Below are positions 1-5,557 of a stretch of 6,725 nucleotides of DNA, piece after piece. The DNA comes from Candidatus Zixiibacteriota bacterium (GTDB lineage: Bacteria > Zixibacteria > MSB-5A5 > GN15 > PGXB01): NCBI GenBank assembly GCA_024230695.1, contig JAAERC010001261.1, positions 1 to 6,725 of the forward strand, given 5' to 3'. Position numbers and translations under genes: made by a program. Numbering within the stretch: position 1 is the first letter of the stretch; every line of letters starts with the position of its first letter. The notes beneath the pieces were generated by a model. That model was given only the letters and a program-made list of their open reading frames with translations, did not search any database and had not been told where the DNA came from.

Positions 1-626
1 TGAATTATTTGAATTATGGTGATATGGTAAGAACCGATATAGTTGGCAATGAAGAAGGTTCTTTTGGTGGTAGTGACATGCTTTTGGGACTGGGATATGC
101 CATGAACCTAGAAAACGATCTCCAGGTCGGCGCTACCCTAAAACTTATCTATTCAAAAATTGATGTTTTTTCAGCACATGGATTTGCTCTTGATCTGGGC
201 GTAAGAAAATCGTTGAATTATGGAAAAGCATCAGTTGGCGCCACAATTCAGAATCTTGGTGTCCAGACCTCGAATTATACGAAAACCGCCGAAAAAGACC
301 CTTTACCGCTTCGATTAAGAGTCGGCGCCTCAGTTATCCCTCGGGGACTTCCAGTGAGGCTGGTAGGCGATGTGATTTTACCGACTGACAATGATGCTTA
401 TGTAGCGCTTGGTGCCGAAATAGTTGAAGTTGAACCATTATATTTAAGATTCGGCTGGTCAAGTTTTGGCTCTAACTACAAAACCGGATCATCCGGCGAT
501 GATATCAGCGGGTTTACATTTGGTTTTGGCGTGAAACATAATAATATGGTTTTCTCATATGGCATTATGCCTCAGGCTGAACTTGGAACAAGTCACCGCG
601 TTACACTTAGCGGAAGTTTTAATTGA
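1..626 (+). CDS. PorV/PorQ-family outer-membrane beta-barrel protein, C-terminal part (5' end cut by window)
   Basis: The reading frame is open from base 3 and has no stop before the window edge, so the gene begins upstream; the TTG at 9 is not a credible start. The visible 207 residues are alternating, amphipathic beta-strands rich in Gly and aromatic residues, with turns typical of an outer-membrane barrel. Recognisable stretches are VGATLKLIYSKI, VGATIQNLGV, LRVGASVIPRGLPVRLVGDV, ALGAEIVEVEPLYLRFGW and the closing GTSHRVTLSGSFN. This layout, including a late 'G.THR..LS..F' ending, matches the PorV/PorQ (UPF0164, FadL-like) proteins, which are usually 300-400 residues, so roughly the C-terminal half to two thirds is present. 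PorV and PorQ serve type IX secretion in Bacteroidetes, but the family is also common in phyla where that role is unproven. No other secretion gene is visible here, so I assign only an outer-membrane barrel. Its stop overlaps the TTG start of the next gene. Confidence 0.8.
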   Translation, partial: NYLNYGDMVRTDIVGNEEGSFGGSDMLLGLGYAMNLENDLQVGATLKLIYSKIDVFSAHGFALDLGVRKSLNYGKASVGATIQNLGVQTSNYTKTAEKDPLPLRLRVGASVIPRGLPVRLVGDVILPTDNDAYVALGAEIVEVEPLYLRFGWSSFGSNYKTGSSGDDISGFTFGFGVKHNNMVFSYGIMPQAELGTSHRVTLSGSFN

Positions 627-1090
627 TTAATATGAAACGACTATTTCCGATAGTTCTATTACTTTTTTCTTTTTTCCTGTTTCTAATTCTTTTTTCCTGT
701 TCTAATTCTGAGTCCAGAAATCCAAAAGAAACGGTTATTCGTTTATTTGGAGCGATGGAACGTGATGATAAGGCGGCTATTATAAATTTGGTTGATATTC
801 CGGCCTTGATGGAAATAACCGGCGAAGATTATGGGCTTAATTCAAATAATCCGCGAACTTTTCATAATCCTGAAGATATTTTAAATGATCTAACCGGTGA
901 TGGATTAACAAAAACTCGATGGTTTTCGATGCAGAGGATAATCGGCAAGGTTGAAATTGAAGGCGATACCGCTTTAGTTGAAGTTTCCTTTATAGATAAG
1001 GGAAGTGACATACAATACTACAATAAATTTGGTCTTCATAGAAAAGACAATAACTGGAAAATCTATAATTTTAGAACGATCTCGCAGTAA
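623..1090 (+). CDS. Small lipoprotein with NTF2-like / DUF4878-type domain
   Basis: A 155-residue protein. The N-terminus (MINMKR) leads into a long hydrophobic stretch ending LFSC, a plausible lipobox with Cys26 as the lipidated residue, although Phe at -2 is unusual. The mature part begins with a short Ser/Asn linker and then NPKETVIRLFGAMERDD, the opening helix typical of DUF4878/NTF2-like domains. Strands follow with GKVEIEGDTALVEVSF and a closing DNNWKIYNF. Such domains are small cone-shaped binding folds; no ligand can be named. The TTG start overlaps the previous stop (TTGA) and has GGAAG (612-616) at 6 bases, which suggests translational coupling to the barrel gene. An ATG at 632 is the alternative start and would shorten the protein by three residues without changing the signal peptide. 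A tandem DNA duplication lies in the signal-peptide region (see the repeat entry). The family assignment is by pattern only. Confidence 0.75.
   Translation: MINMKRLFPIVLLLFSFFLFLILFSCSNSESRNPKETVIRLFGAMERDDKAAIINLVDIPALMEITGEDYGLNSNNPRTFHNPEDILNDLTGDGLTKTRWFSMQRIIGKVEIEGDTALVEVSFIDKGSDIQYYNKFGLHRKDNNWKIYNFRTISQ
671..709 (+). repeat. Imperfect 20/19-bp tandem duplication inside the lipoprotein signal peptide
   Basis: Bases 671-690 (TTTTTCCTGT TTCTAATTCT) are repeated at 691-709 with one T missing. Because the lengths differ and 20 is not a multiple of three, the two copies are read in different frames. The first gives the hydrophobic core FFLFLI and the second gives LFSCSNS with the lipobox cysteine. 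Both copies contain T-runs, which favour slippage. Confidence 0.8.
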
Positions 1091-1102
1091 TATCGCGAAA
1101 AA

Positions 1103-1123
1103 ATCCCACCCATTGGGTGGGAT
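1103..1123 (+). terminator. Hairpin terminator after the lipoprotein gene, possibly bidirectional
   Basis: A perfect 9-bp stem, ATCCCACCC (1103-1111) with GGGTGGGAT (1115-1123), has a 3-base loop and lies 13 bases after the stop at 1090. On the + strand the following T-run is weak and late (AATTTT from 1127). On the - strand the stem runs straight into TTTTT (from the A-run at 1097-1103), which is the better terminator signal. No gene convincingly reads leftward here, so its clearest role is to end the barrel/lipoprotein unit. Confidence 0.6.
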
Positions 1124-1175
1124 ACGAATTTTATAGGTAAAATTCTTATTAGTCCGTTTAAAAGGAATAAATAAT

Positions 1176-1835
1176 ATGACATCTATTTTTGGTTTTTATT
1201 ACATTATGGGTCTGTTAAGTCACATGGGTTGGCCGAGAAGAAAAAGTTTATTTAATTCGGAAGCGGTGGTTAATAGCCTCATACTTGATTCAGCAGTTGA
1301 GCAAATGGTTGATTGGGCAGCAAGCATTGGCGCGTGCCGCCCTAAATTAGCTTTGCAAATTATTGCCACTATGTTTAGGGGCACGGATTGGGAAAGTAAA
1401 GACGCAATGAATCTTGGTGCGGAAGTTGGCAATATGAAGAAACAATGGGCCGAAAGAGGCAATAGCGATAATCCGAGAGAGACCGTCAAACCGGTAAAGT
1501 TTTCAAAGCACAGCGAGGTAATGACAATGAAACAATTAAAGGGTAAAGAAATTTCGCACGCGCTGGAAGTTTATTGCTATGAAAGTTTAGTTTGGGGATT
1601 GGTCAATCCAGATAATTTTAAAACCTATTATTCAGCAAATGAAGAAAAACAAAGAGAGAAAATGCCAGAATACAAAAAGGCTGGTTTAGCAGTGGATTAC
1701 ATTCCGACGCTGGATCAAATTTTGAAAGAGGGAGAGGAATTTTTGAAAGGTTATGAAAAGGAAATACGGGAATTATCACCGATACCACAGAAATTACAGA
1801 ATGACGCAATTTCTTTGGGAATTAAAGTTAGTTAG
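1176..1835 (+). CDS. Hypothetical protein, helical and probably cytosolic
   Basis: A 219-residue protein that I do not recognise. The ATG start is supported by AAAGGA (1161-1166) about nine bases upstream. There is no signal peptide. The first 17 residues are fairly hydrophobic (IFGFYYIMGLLSHMGW) but short and His/Trp containing, so a membrane anchor is unlikely. Residues about 25-100 look like an all-helical domain (EAVVNSLILDSAVEQMVDWAA, then RPKLALQIIATMFRG and DAMNLGAEVGNMKKQW). Residues about 105-125 are a basic, Lys/Pro-rich linker, followed by a second helical part. The C-terminal third is strongly charged (EEKQREKMPEY, ILKEGEEFLKGYEKEIREL) and may form amphipathic or coiled helices. 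The gene stands alone, with a hairpin upstream and repeat elements starting three bases after its stop, so it is not clearly tied to either neighbouring operon. Length, start signal and clean codon use argue that it is real. Confidence 0.65.
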   Translation: MTSIFGFYYIMGLLSHMGWPRRKSLFNSEAVVNSLILDSAVEQMVDWAASIGACRPKLALQIIATMFRGTDWESKDAMNLGAEVGNMKKQWAERGNSDNPRETVKPVKFSKHSEVMTMKQLKGKEISHALEVYCYESLVWGLVNPDNFKTYYSANEEKQREKMPEYKKAGLAVDYIPTLDQILKEGEEFLKGYEKEIRELSPIPQKLQNDAISLGIKVS

Positions 1836-1837
1836 AG

Positions 1838-1863
1838 TAGGGCGGTAGTCGGAGACTCCCGCC
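1838..1863 (+). repeat. Short palindromic repeat element (copy 1), possible terminator of the preceding gene
   Basis: Starting three bases after the stop at 1835, GGCGGTAGTC (1841-1850) pairs with GACTCCCGCC (1854-1863), with one internal mismatch and loop GGA. The outer sequence and the position of the mismatch are the same as in copy 2 (1968-2014) read on the opposite strand, so this is a compact, internally shortened member of the same repeat family. The downstream ATTTT is a poor T-tract, so termination is possible but not assured. Confidence 0.7.
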
Positions 1864-1967
1864 ATTTTAAGGATATTATTCTGCAAAATTCAAATCGCTA
1901 ATACCGAGGTTATAAAACAATAATCATTATCTCTATAAAATCTTAAAAGTTTTGACATTTAAAAGTA

Positions 1968-2014
1968 TAGGCGGGAGTTTCATCCGCTTGTGGCGGATTT
2001 CAACTACCGCCCTA
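1968..2014 (-). repeat. Nested palindromic repeat element (copy 2), inverted relative to copy 1
   Basis: The outer arms GGCGGGAGTT (1970-1979) and AACTACCGCC (2002-2011) pair with one mismatch. An inner stem ATCCGC (1982-1987) / GCGGAT (1993-1998) with loop TTGTG sits inside. Compared with copy 1 the arms are the same but this copy keeps the inner hairpin. TAGGGCGGTAGT at 1838-1849 and ACTACCGCCCTA at 2003-2014 form perfect 12-bp inverted ends of a 177-bp block, both bordered by TA. The elements look like REP/MITE-type interspersed repeats; only a genome-wide search can show copy number. Confidence 0.7.
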
Positions 2015-2058
2015 TTCATATCTAAAGGGACGGGGCACCCTTACAAAATTACAAATCT

Positions 2059-2080
2059 GGACAGACAGGAATGTCTATCC
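2059..2080 (+). repeat. Palindromic hairpin repeat (GGACAGACA type)
   Basis: GGACAGACA (2059-2067) pairs with TGTCTATCC (2072-2080) with a single mismatch across a GGAA loop, a stable tetraloop hairpin. It is far from any stop codon and has no T-run, so it looks like an interspersed repeat and not a terminator. Just upstream a 5-bp stem AAGGG (2025-2029) / CCCTT (2038-2042) encloses ACGGGGCA and may be a further small element. Confidence 0.55.
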
Positions 2081-2097
2081 TACCTGATATTAATTTT

Positions 2098-2141
2098 CCC
2101 ACAGCCCTTCGTTTAACTCAGGATTTATAACAAGCTGTGGG
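2098..2141 (+). repeat. Inverted repeat CCCACAGC...GCTGTGGG
   Basis: CCCACAGC (2098-2105) and GCTGTGGG (2134-2141) are a perfect 8-bp inverted pair around a 28-base loop. The start of the loop (CCTTCGTTTAACTCAGGA) resembles, from memory, the dispersed CCCTTCG...CTCAGGA text found many times in several environmental bacterial genomes. That resemblance would mark this as a degenerate interspersed repeat. Confidence 0.45.
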
Positions 2142-2186
2142 CTACTCTTTTAAGTAATATTTCGGGCAACATTTGGTCCAAAAATC

Positions 2187-2206
2187 GGAAAAGTCAGGAA
2201 AAGTCC
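2187..2206 (+). repeat. Two tandem 10-bp units GGAAAAGTCA / GGAAAAGTCC
   Basis: GGAAAAGTCA (2187-2196) is followed directly by GGAAAAGTCC (2197-2206), nine of ten bases identical. It lies between the repeat elements in the non-coding gap and has no evident function. Confidence 0.5.
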
Positions 2207-2226
2207 CCTAAAAACCCAATAAAAAA

Positions 2227-2303
2227 GGAAGTTTACAAGCGTTCTTTCTTTTCCGAGGAAAGAGGGGGGAGACCTCGAATCAAAATTTGTTTTGTAAACT
2301 TCC
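2227..2303 (+). repeat. 77-bp element with perfect 12-bp terminal inverted repeats
   Basis: GGAAGTTTACAA (2227-2238) and TTGTAAACTTCC (2292-2303) are exact inverted copies. Inside, CGAGG (2254-2258) and CCTCG (2273-2277) can form a second stem around a purine-rich GGGGGG stretch. No protein is encoded and no target duplication is obvious at the flanks. It could be a small non-autonomous mobile element or an interspersed palindrome; it is also close enough to the operon promoter to serve as a structured barrier or regulatory site. Confidence 0.6.
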
Positions 2304-2394
2304 GCCTTAAGCATAAATATCAATAATATATCTGTCAAGGTTTTCTAATGAAATACGCCAATTTTGCGCTTGCTTCTTTTCGCGGTTTTTTGAC

Positions 2395-2421
2395 TTGACA
2401 TAAGGCATTCAATTTTATAAC
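2395..2421 (+). promoter_or_regulatory. Candidate sigma-70-type promoter of the membrane operon
   Basis: TTGACA (2395-2400) is a perfect -35 box. TATAAC (2416-2421) is a five-of-six -10 box. The spacer is 15 bases, shorter than the usual 17, so the call is tentative. An overlapping TTGACT (2390-2395) gives 20 bases to the same -10. Transcription would start near 2428, leaving a leader of about 110 bases before the first large gene. Confidence 0.4.
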
Positions 2422-2488
2422 TTTACCAACTGTATTATTAAAATCGGATAGTAAAATTTGTTCGGTGATAAATAACCTGGTGAGACTT

Positions 2489-2494
2489 GAGGTG
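2489..2494 (+). promoter_or_regulatory. Ribosome binding site of the leader peptide
   Basis: GAGGTG is the best Shine-Dalgarno sequence in this part of the window. Seven bases separate its GAGG core from a TTG at 2500. It is too far (over 40 bases) from the TTG at 2538 to serve that start directly, so it argues for a short translated leader. Confidence 0.45.
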
Positions 2495-2499
2495 TAAAC

Positions 2500-2541
2500 T
2501 TGATACAGAATTTCATCATAGATAATGAGTTAAACCGTTGA
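2500..2541 (+). CDS. Putative 13-residue leader peptide coupled to the FN3-DUF6754 gene
   Basis: TTG at 2500, well placed after GAGGTG, opens a frame reading MIQNFIIDNELNR and ending with TGA at 2539-2541. That stop overlaps the TTG start (2538-2540) of the next gene in the sequence TTGA. The large gene has no good ribosome binding site of its own (only GAG at 2527-2529), so ribosomes finishing the leader may restart on it. The peptide shows no attenuator-like run of one amino acid. An alternative is that a one- or two-base sequence error splits a longer N-terminus. Evidence is positional only. Confidence 0.35.
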   Translation: MIQNFIIDNELNR

Positions 2542-3830
2542 ATAAGATTTGCACCCATATTATTTCCTCCCAAAGTATTAAATACTTCTCATTATTATTA
2601 ATATTATTGTTATCAACTTCACCTTTTGCCCAAGATGCCGATGGCACCGACATCATTGATGTTACTGCTGATTCTGTTTATGTGGACACACTAAATATTG
2701 CTCCTCCTGATGTTACCCCGGTGAATGTAAAAAATGTGGTTGTTATTGATAATCCTAACGATGACGGCGAAGCGATCAGGATAAGTTGGGATAAGTCTGT
2801 AGATGATATTGAAAATGGAAAAGTTACCGGCTATAAAGTTTTCCGTGCCACCAGCCGAACCGGTGACTTTGAAGAAATTGGTAATCAGACATCGAGCGAT
2901 TCTGTATATATTGAATACACTGACAGCAATACTGAAGATGGCGTCGAATATTATTATTATGTTTCTGCGGTCAATGAATTAAGCGAAAATGGAAATATTT
3001 TATGGTCGGTAAAATCAGACTCTGATGTTGCCGGACCGGTTAAATCATCTGCGCAGTGGTTTGATATGAGCCGTATCAATGTATTTATCGGCACAATTCT
3101 AATTTGTACATTTATACTTTATTTTATCAATGCAGCAAAATCTGGTAAGGATCTTTATATCAGGAAAATCGCCGGATTGGATGCGGTTGATGACGCCGTT
3201 GGTCGTGCCACAGAGATGGGCAAAAAAGTGTTTTTTATTCCCGGTATTAATGATATGGATAATGTCCAGACAATTGCCGGGTTAACTATATTGGGTCGAG
3301 TGGCGCAGTTAACCGCCGAATATGAGACTTGGATCGAAGTTCCTGTCTGTAAATCGTTGGTTATGATAACTGCCCGTGAGACTGTAAAGGAGTCATATAC
3401 CAAAGCCGGTCGTCCTGACGCCTTCAACGAGGCGCAGGTACATTATATTACTGATGACCAATTTGGTTATGCGGCGGCGGTTGATGGTATGTTTGTCCGT
3501 GAAAAACCGGCAGCTATTTTCTATATGGGGGCGTTTTTCGCTGAATCGCTGATTATGGCCGAAACCGGAAACTCCGTGGGCGCTATTCAGATAGCGGGAA
3601 CCGGTCAACCCTCGCAGTTGCCATTTTTTGTGGCCGCCTGTGATTATACATTGATCGGCGAAGAACTTTTTGCCGCATCGGCATATTTGTCCAAAGAACC
3701 GAAATTACTTGGTTCACTTAAGGGTCAGGATATGGGCAAAGCTGTTATTCTGGTGGCTATTTTACTGGGAATATTATTAGAGACATTTAATTTATTTAAT
3801 CTTTCAAGCTTCTTTACGGTTATTGGGTAA
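2538..3830 (+). CDS. FN3 domain / DUF6754-like membrane protein
   Basis: A 430-residue envelope protein. Residues 1-31 are a Sec signal peptide (core FSLLLILLLS, cleavage after PFA31). Residues about 57-165 form a fibronectin type III domain with IRISWDKS, GYKVFRA and EYYYYVSAVNE, the Trp and Tyr positions typical of the fold; it should lie outside the inner membrane. TM1 is about 180-199 and is followed by the basic KSGKDLYIRK, so the next part is cytoplasmic. Residues about 203-398 are an alpha/beta domain (KKVFFIPGINDMDNVQTIAG, TWIEVPV, ARETVKESYTKAGRP, CDYTLIGEELFAASAYL, LLGSLKGQD) that I recognise from memory as the DUF6754 family, function unknown. TM2 is about 401-421. The TTG start is the only usable one before the signal peptide (in-frame TGA at 2526-2528). 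It is the first large gene of the operon, 18 bases before the next. A paralogue of its first 200 residues ends the operon. Confidence 0.8.
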   Translation: MNKICTHIISSQSIKYFSLLLILLLSTSPFAQDADGTDIIDVTADSVYVDTLNIAPPDVTPVNVKNVVVIDNPNDDGEAIRISWDKSVDDIENGKVTGYKVFRATSRTGDFEEIGNQTSSDSVYIEYTDSNTEDGVEYYYYVSAVNELSENGNILWSVKSDSDVAGPVKSSAQWFDMSRINVFIGTILICTFILYFINAAKSGKDLYIRKIAGLDAVDDAVGRATEMGKKVFFIPGINDMDNVQTIAGLTILGRVAQLTAEYETWIEVPVCKSLVMITARETVKESYTKAGRPDAFNEAQVHYITDDQFGYAAAVDGMFVREKPAAIFYMGAFFAESLIMAETGNSVGAIQIAGTGQPSQLPFFVAACDYTLIGEELFAASAYLSKEPKLLGSLKGQDMGKAVILVAILLGILLETFNLFNLSSFFTVIG

Positions 3831-3848
3831 TTGAGGTAGTATAGAGAA

Positions 3849-4517
3849 ATGAGACGCGAAATACCAATGTTGATCACCGCTATTGTCGGTGTTGTTTTTG
3901 TTGTTCAATATTTTATTCCTCATTGGCCATTTAATCAAATGAATGCATGGTTCTCAGACTGGTTTTCAATTATTGCCGCTTGTGCTATCTGGCTTGGCGC
4001 CTTAAATTTAATGAAAATTTCAGCCGAGAAAATATATCGCAAGAAATCTGACTGGGGCTATTCGGCTGTAATTATTGCCTGTTTTTTGATTACGGTTGTA
4101 ATTGGTCTGACCGGCGGTGAAAGTTTCAGAGCCGCTGGAACCGGTTTTGACTGGATTTATAGGTTTGTTTATATTCCGCTATCATCAACGATGTTTGCAT
4201 TGTTAGCGTTTTTTGTAGCTTCCGCATCATATCGAGCTTTTCGGGCAAGGAATTTTGAGGCAACTCTTTTGCTATTGGCCGCCTTTTTTGTGATGTTCGG
4301 GCGGGTTCCGATTGGTGATGCTGTCGCCGGATCCCTTCAATATATTGGCATAACAGTGCCTAATGCCATTATGCCATCAAGTATTGCCACTTGGATCATG
4401 AATGTGATTAATGCCGCTGGACAAAGAGCTATTATGATCGGCATTGCGCTTGGTATTGTTTCGACATCCCTGAGGGTTATTCTTGGTATTGAACGAGCTC
4501 ATCTGGGGGGAGATTGA
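3849..4517 (+). CDS. Six-TM integral membrane protein of the FN3-DUF6754 operon
   Basis: A 222-residue inner-membrane protein of unknown function. Likely membrane segments are residues 7-23, 36-55, 70-88, 104-126, 137-153 and about 190-212. Conserved-looking points are the loop TGGESFRAAGTGFDW between segments 3 and 4, the basic SYRAFRARNFEA loop between 4 and 5, and FGRVPIGD after 5. There is no transporter or enzyme motif I can name. The ATG at 3849 follows the previous stop by 18 bases; the nearest purine-rich sites are GAGG (3833-3836), rather distant, and AGAGA, rather close, so initiation may depend on coupling. An in-frame ATG at 3867 is a weaker alternative because it trims the first segment. 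The 3' end overlaps the region just before the next start, and GGGGGGAG near its end is the next gene's binding site. Context makes it a subunit of the same complex. Confidence 0.75.
   Translation: MRREIPMLITAIVGVVFVVQYFIPHWPFNQMNAWFSDWFSIIAACAIWLGALNLMKISAEKIYRKKSDWGYSAVIIACFLITVVIGLTGGESFRAAGTGFDWIYRFVYIPLSSTMFALLAFFVASASYRAFRARNFEATLLLLAAFFVMFGRVPIGDAVAGSLQYIGITVPNAIMPSSIATWIMNVINAAGQRAIMIGIALGIVSTSLRVILGIERAHLGGD
4505..4512 (+). promoter_or_regulatory. Ribosome binding site GGGGGGAG that decides the start at 4520
   Basis: This G-rich site lies inside the end of the upstream gene. It is seven bases from the ATG at 4520 but only one base from the in-frame TTG at 4514, so the ATG is the credible start. 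Confidence 0.6.
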
Positions 4518-4519
4518 TC

Positions 4520-5530
4520 ATGAAAAAAGAATGGCTTGTTTATCTTGGCATATTGATTGTATCTATAGTACTGTTTTTCTTTGTTACTGAACCGATTACA
4601 TTTTCACCAACGGTATCATTTATTATTATTGGGCTGATTCTTCTTGCACTTGTTGTTATTTTTGTTCGAACTATTCAGGGTAATTTTGTCGGAAGAAAAA
4701 TTGTATTTATATTTGTTGGGATATCAGTTGTCTTGCCATTTTTTATGACCGTCACCCAGCCGATAAAACTTTCTCCTGAGGTTGGAGCGCTTTATAATAC
4801 TCTTGAAGAATTAAAACCCGGATCAAAAATACTGGTCTCATTTGATTATGATCCGCCATCCGCACCGGAACTTCAGCCGATGGCCGAGACATTTTTCTAC
4901 TATTGCTTTAAAAATGATTTAAAAGTTTTGATTATGGGACTTTGGCCGCAAGGACCACAACAGGCCGATTTGGCTATTGAAAAAGCACTGGCTCAGCCTG
5001 ATATAGCCGCCAAAAATATTCAATATGGAGTTGACTATATAAACCTTGGTTTCCAGGCAGGAAATGAGTTTGTCATTCAAAGAATGGGTGGAAGTTTCAA
5101 AAGTATGTTTGCTACCGATTTTTATGGAACTCCATATGATTCACTTCCGTTGACAGATGGAATTAGTAATTTTTCAAATATTGATTTTTCAATGAACCTG
5201 TCGGCCGGTTATCCCGGAACGATTGAGTGGGTTCAGGTGGCCTGTGATAGATATGGAGTCAAACTGGGAGCCGGCAATACTGCCGTTCAAGCTCCGCAGG
5301 TTTATCCTTACCTGAATTCCGGTCAGTTAAAAGGTTTATTGGGCGGTCTCAATGGTGCCGCTGAGTTTGAAAAAGTTGTTGGAGTTATTGGTAAAGGAAC
5401 CAAATTTATGGTGTCGCAATCGGCGGCCCATGTGATTGTTATTGCTTTTATTATTATTGGTAATGCGGCTTTCTTCCTTGGTGATAAACGGAAGAAATCA
5501 AAAAAAGACGCTGAAAAAAAGGAAGCTTAG
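4520..5530 (+). CDS. Membrane-anchored alpha/beta-domain protein, three N-terminal TMs and one C-terminal TM
   Basis: A 336-residue protein, unnamed family. TMs lie at about 5-22, 31-49, 60-77 and 302-320. Residues about 80-300 are a soluble alpha/beta domain with alternating strands and helices: SKILVSFDYDPPSAPE, LKVLIMGLWPQGPQQAD, VDYINLGFQAG, IDFSMNLSAG, VKLGAGNTAV and then QLKGLLGGLNGAAEFE. The tail (322-336) is Lys-rich (KRKKSKKDAEKKEA), which by the positive-inside rule puts the C-terminus in the cytoplasm and hence, with the short TM4 and three N-terminal TMs, the soluble domain most likely outside the inner membrane. The late motif 'LLGGLNGA' recalls 'LLGSLKGQ' at the end of the DUF6754-like domain two genes upstream, which may hint at a shared fold. 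The start is three bases after the previous stop and well served by GGGGGGAG. I cannot name a ligand or enzymatic activity; a binding or assembly subunit is an inference from context. Confidence 0.78.
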   Translation: MKKEWLVYLGILIVSIVLFFFVTEPITFSPTVSFIIIGLILLALVVIFVRTIQGNFVGRKIVFIFVGISVVLPFFMTVTQPIKLSPEVGALYNTLEELKPGSKILVSFDYDPPSAPELQPMAETFFYYCFKNDLKVLIMGLWPQGPQQADLAIEKALAQPDIAAKNIQYGVDYINLGFQAGNEFVIQRMGGSFKSMFATDFYGTPYDSLPLTDGISNFSNIDFSMNLSAGYPGTIEWVQVACDRYGVKLGAGNTAVQAPQVYPYLNSGQLKGLLGGLNGAAEFEKVVGVIGKGTKFMVSQSAAHVIVIAFIIIGNAAFFLGDKRKKSKKDAEKKEA

Positions 5531-5557
5531 AGTAGTATAAGTTAGGATAGATTGAGT

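Larger units (their letters stand above)
1836..2499. other. Gene-free, repeat-filled intergenic region
   Basis: This stretch separates the lone hypothetical gene from the membrane operon. I see no protein gene, tRNA or rRNA. It contains at least five palindromic or tandem repeat structures (listed separately), a pair of TTAAAAGT direct repeats (1943-1950 and 1959-1966), and at the right end a possible promoter. Between about 2304 and 2390 I see only AT-rich sequence with no structure I can support. The density of hairpins suggests a landing site for repeat elements. Confidence 0.6.

Noticed and set aside
1220..1489. - strand 89-codon frame
   Set aside because: It lies wholly inside the well-formed + strand gene 1176-1835 and has no domain or start signal.
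1618..1809. - strand 63-codon frame
   Set aside because: Antisense to the charged C-terminal third of the 1176-1835 gene; hydrophobicity is only the complement of Lys/Glu-rich codons.
1952..1971. TTGACA with TATAGG as a promoter
   Set aside because: The spacing between the two boxes is only 8 bases, and no gene follows.
2150..2338. - strand 62-codon frame in the intergenic region
   Set aside because: It runs through the tandem and inverted repeat elements, has low-complexity composition and no supporting start signal; its apparent sequence is explained by the repeats.
1836..2340. Possible CRISPR array or tRNA in the repeat-rich gap
   Set aside because: Repeats are of different kinds and orientations with no regular spacers, and no cloverleaf could be drawn.
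2525..2533. Two-codon ATG AGT TAA minimal frame before the first operon gene
   Set aside because: It has no ribosome binding site and is better explained as chance within the longer leader frame.
3155..3608. Two - strand frames within the DUF6754-like region
   Set aside because: They are antisense to a clearly coding alpha/beta domain and show no recognisable protein features.
4514..4519. TTG start two codons upstream for the alpha/beta protein
   Set aside because: It would sit one base from the GGGGGGAG binding site; ATG 4520 has the right spacing.
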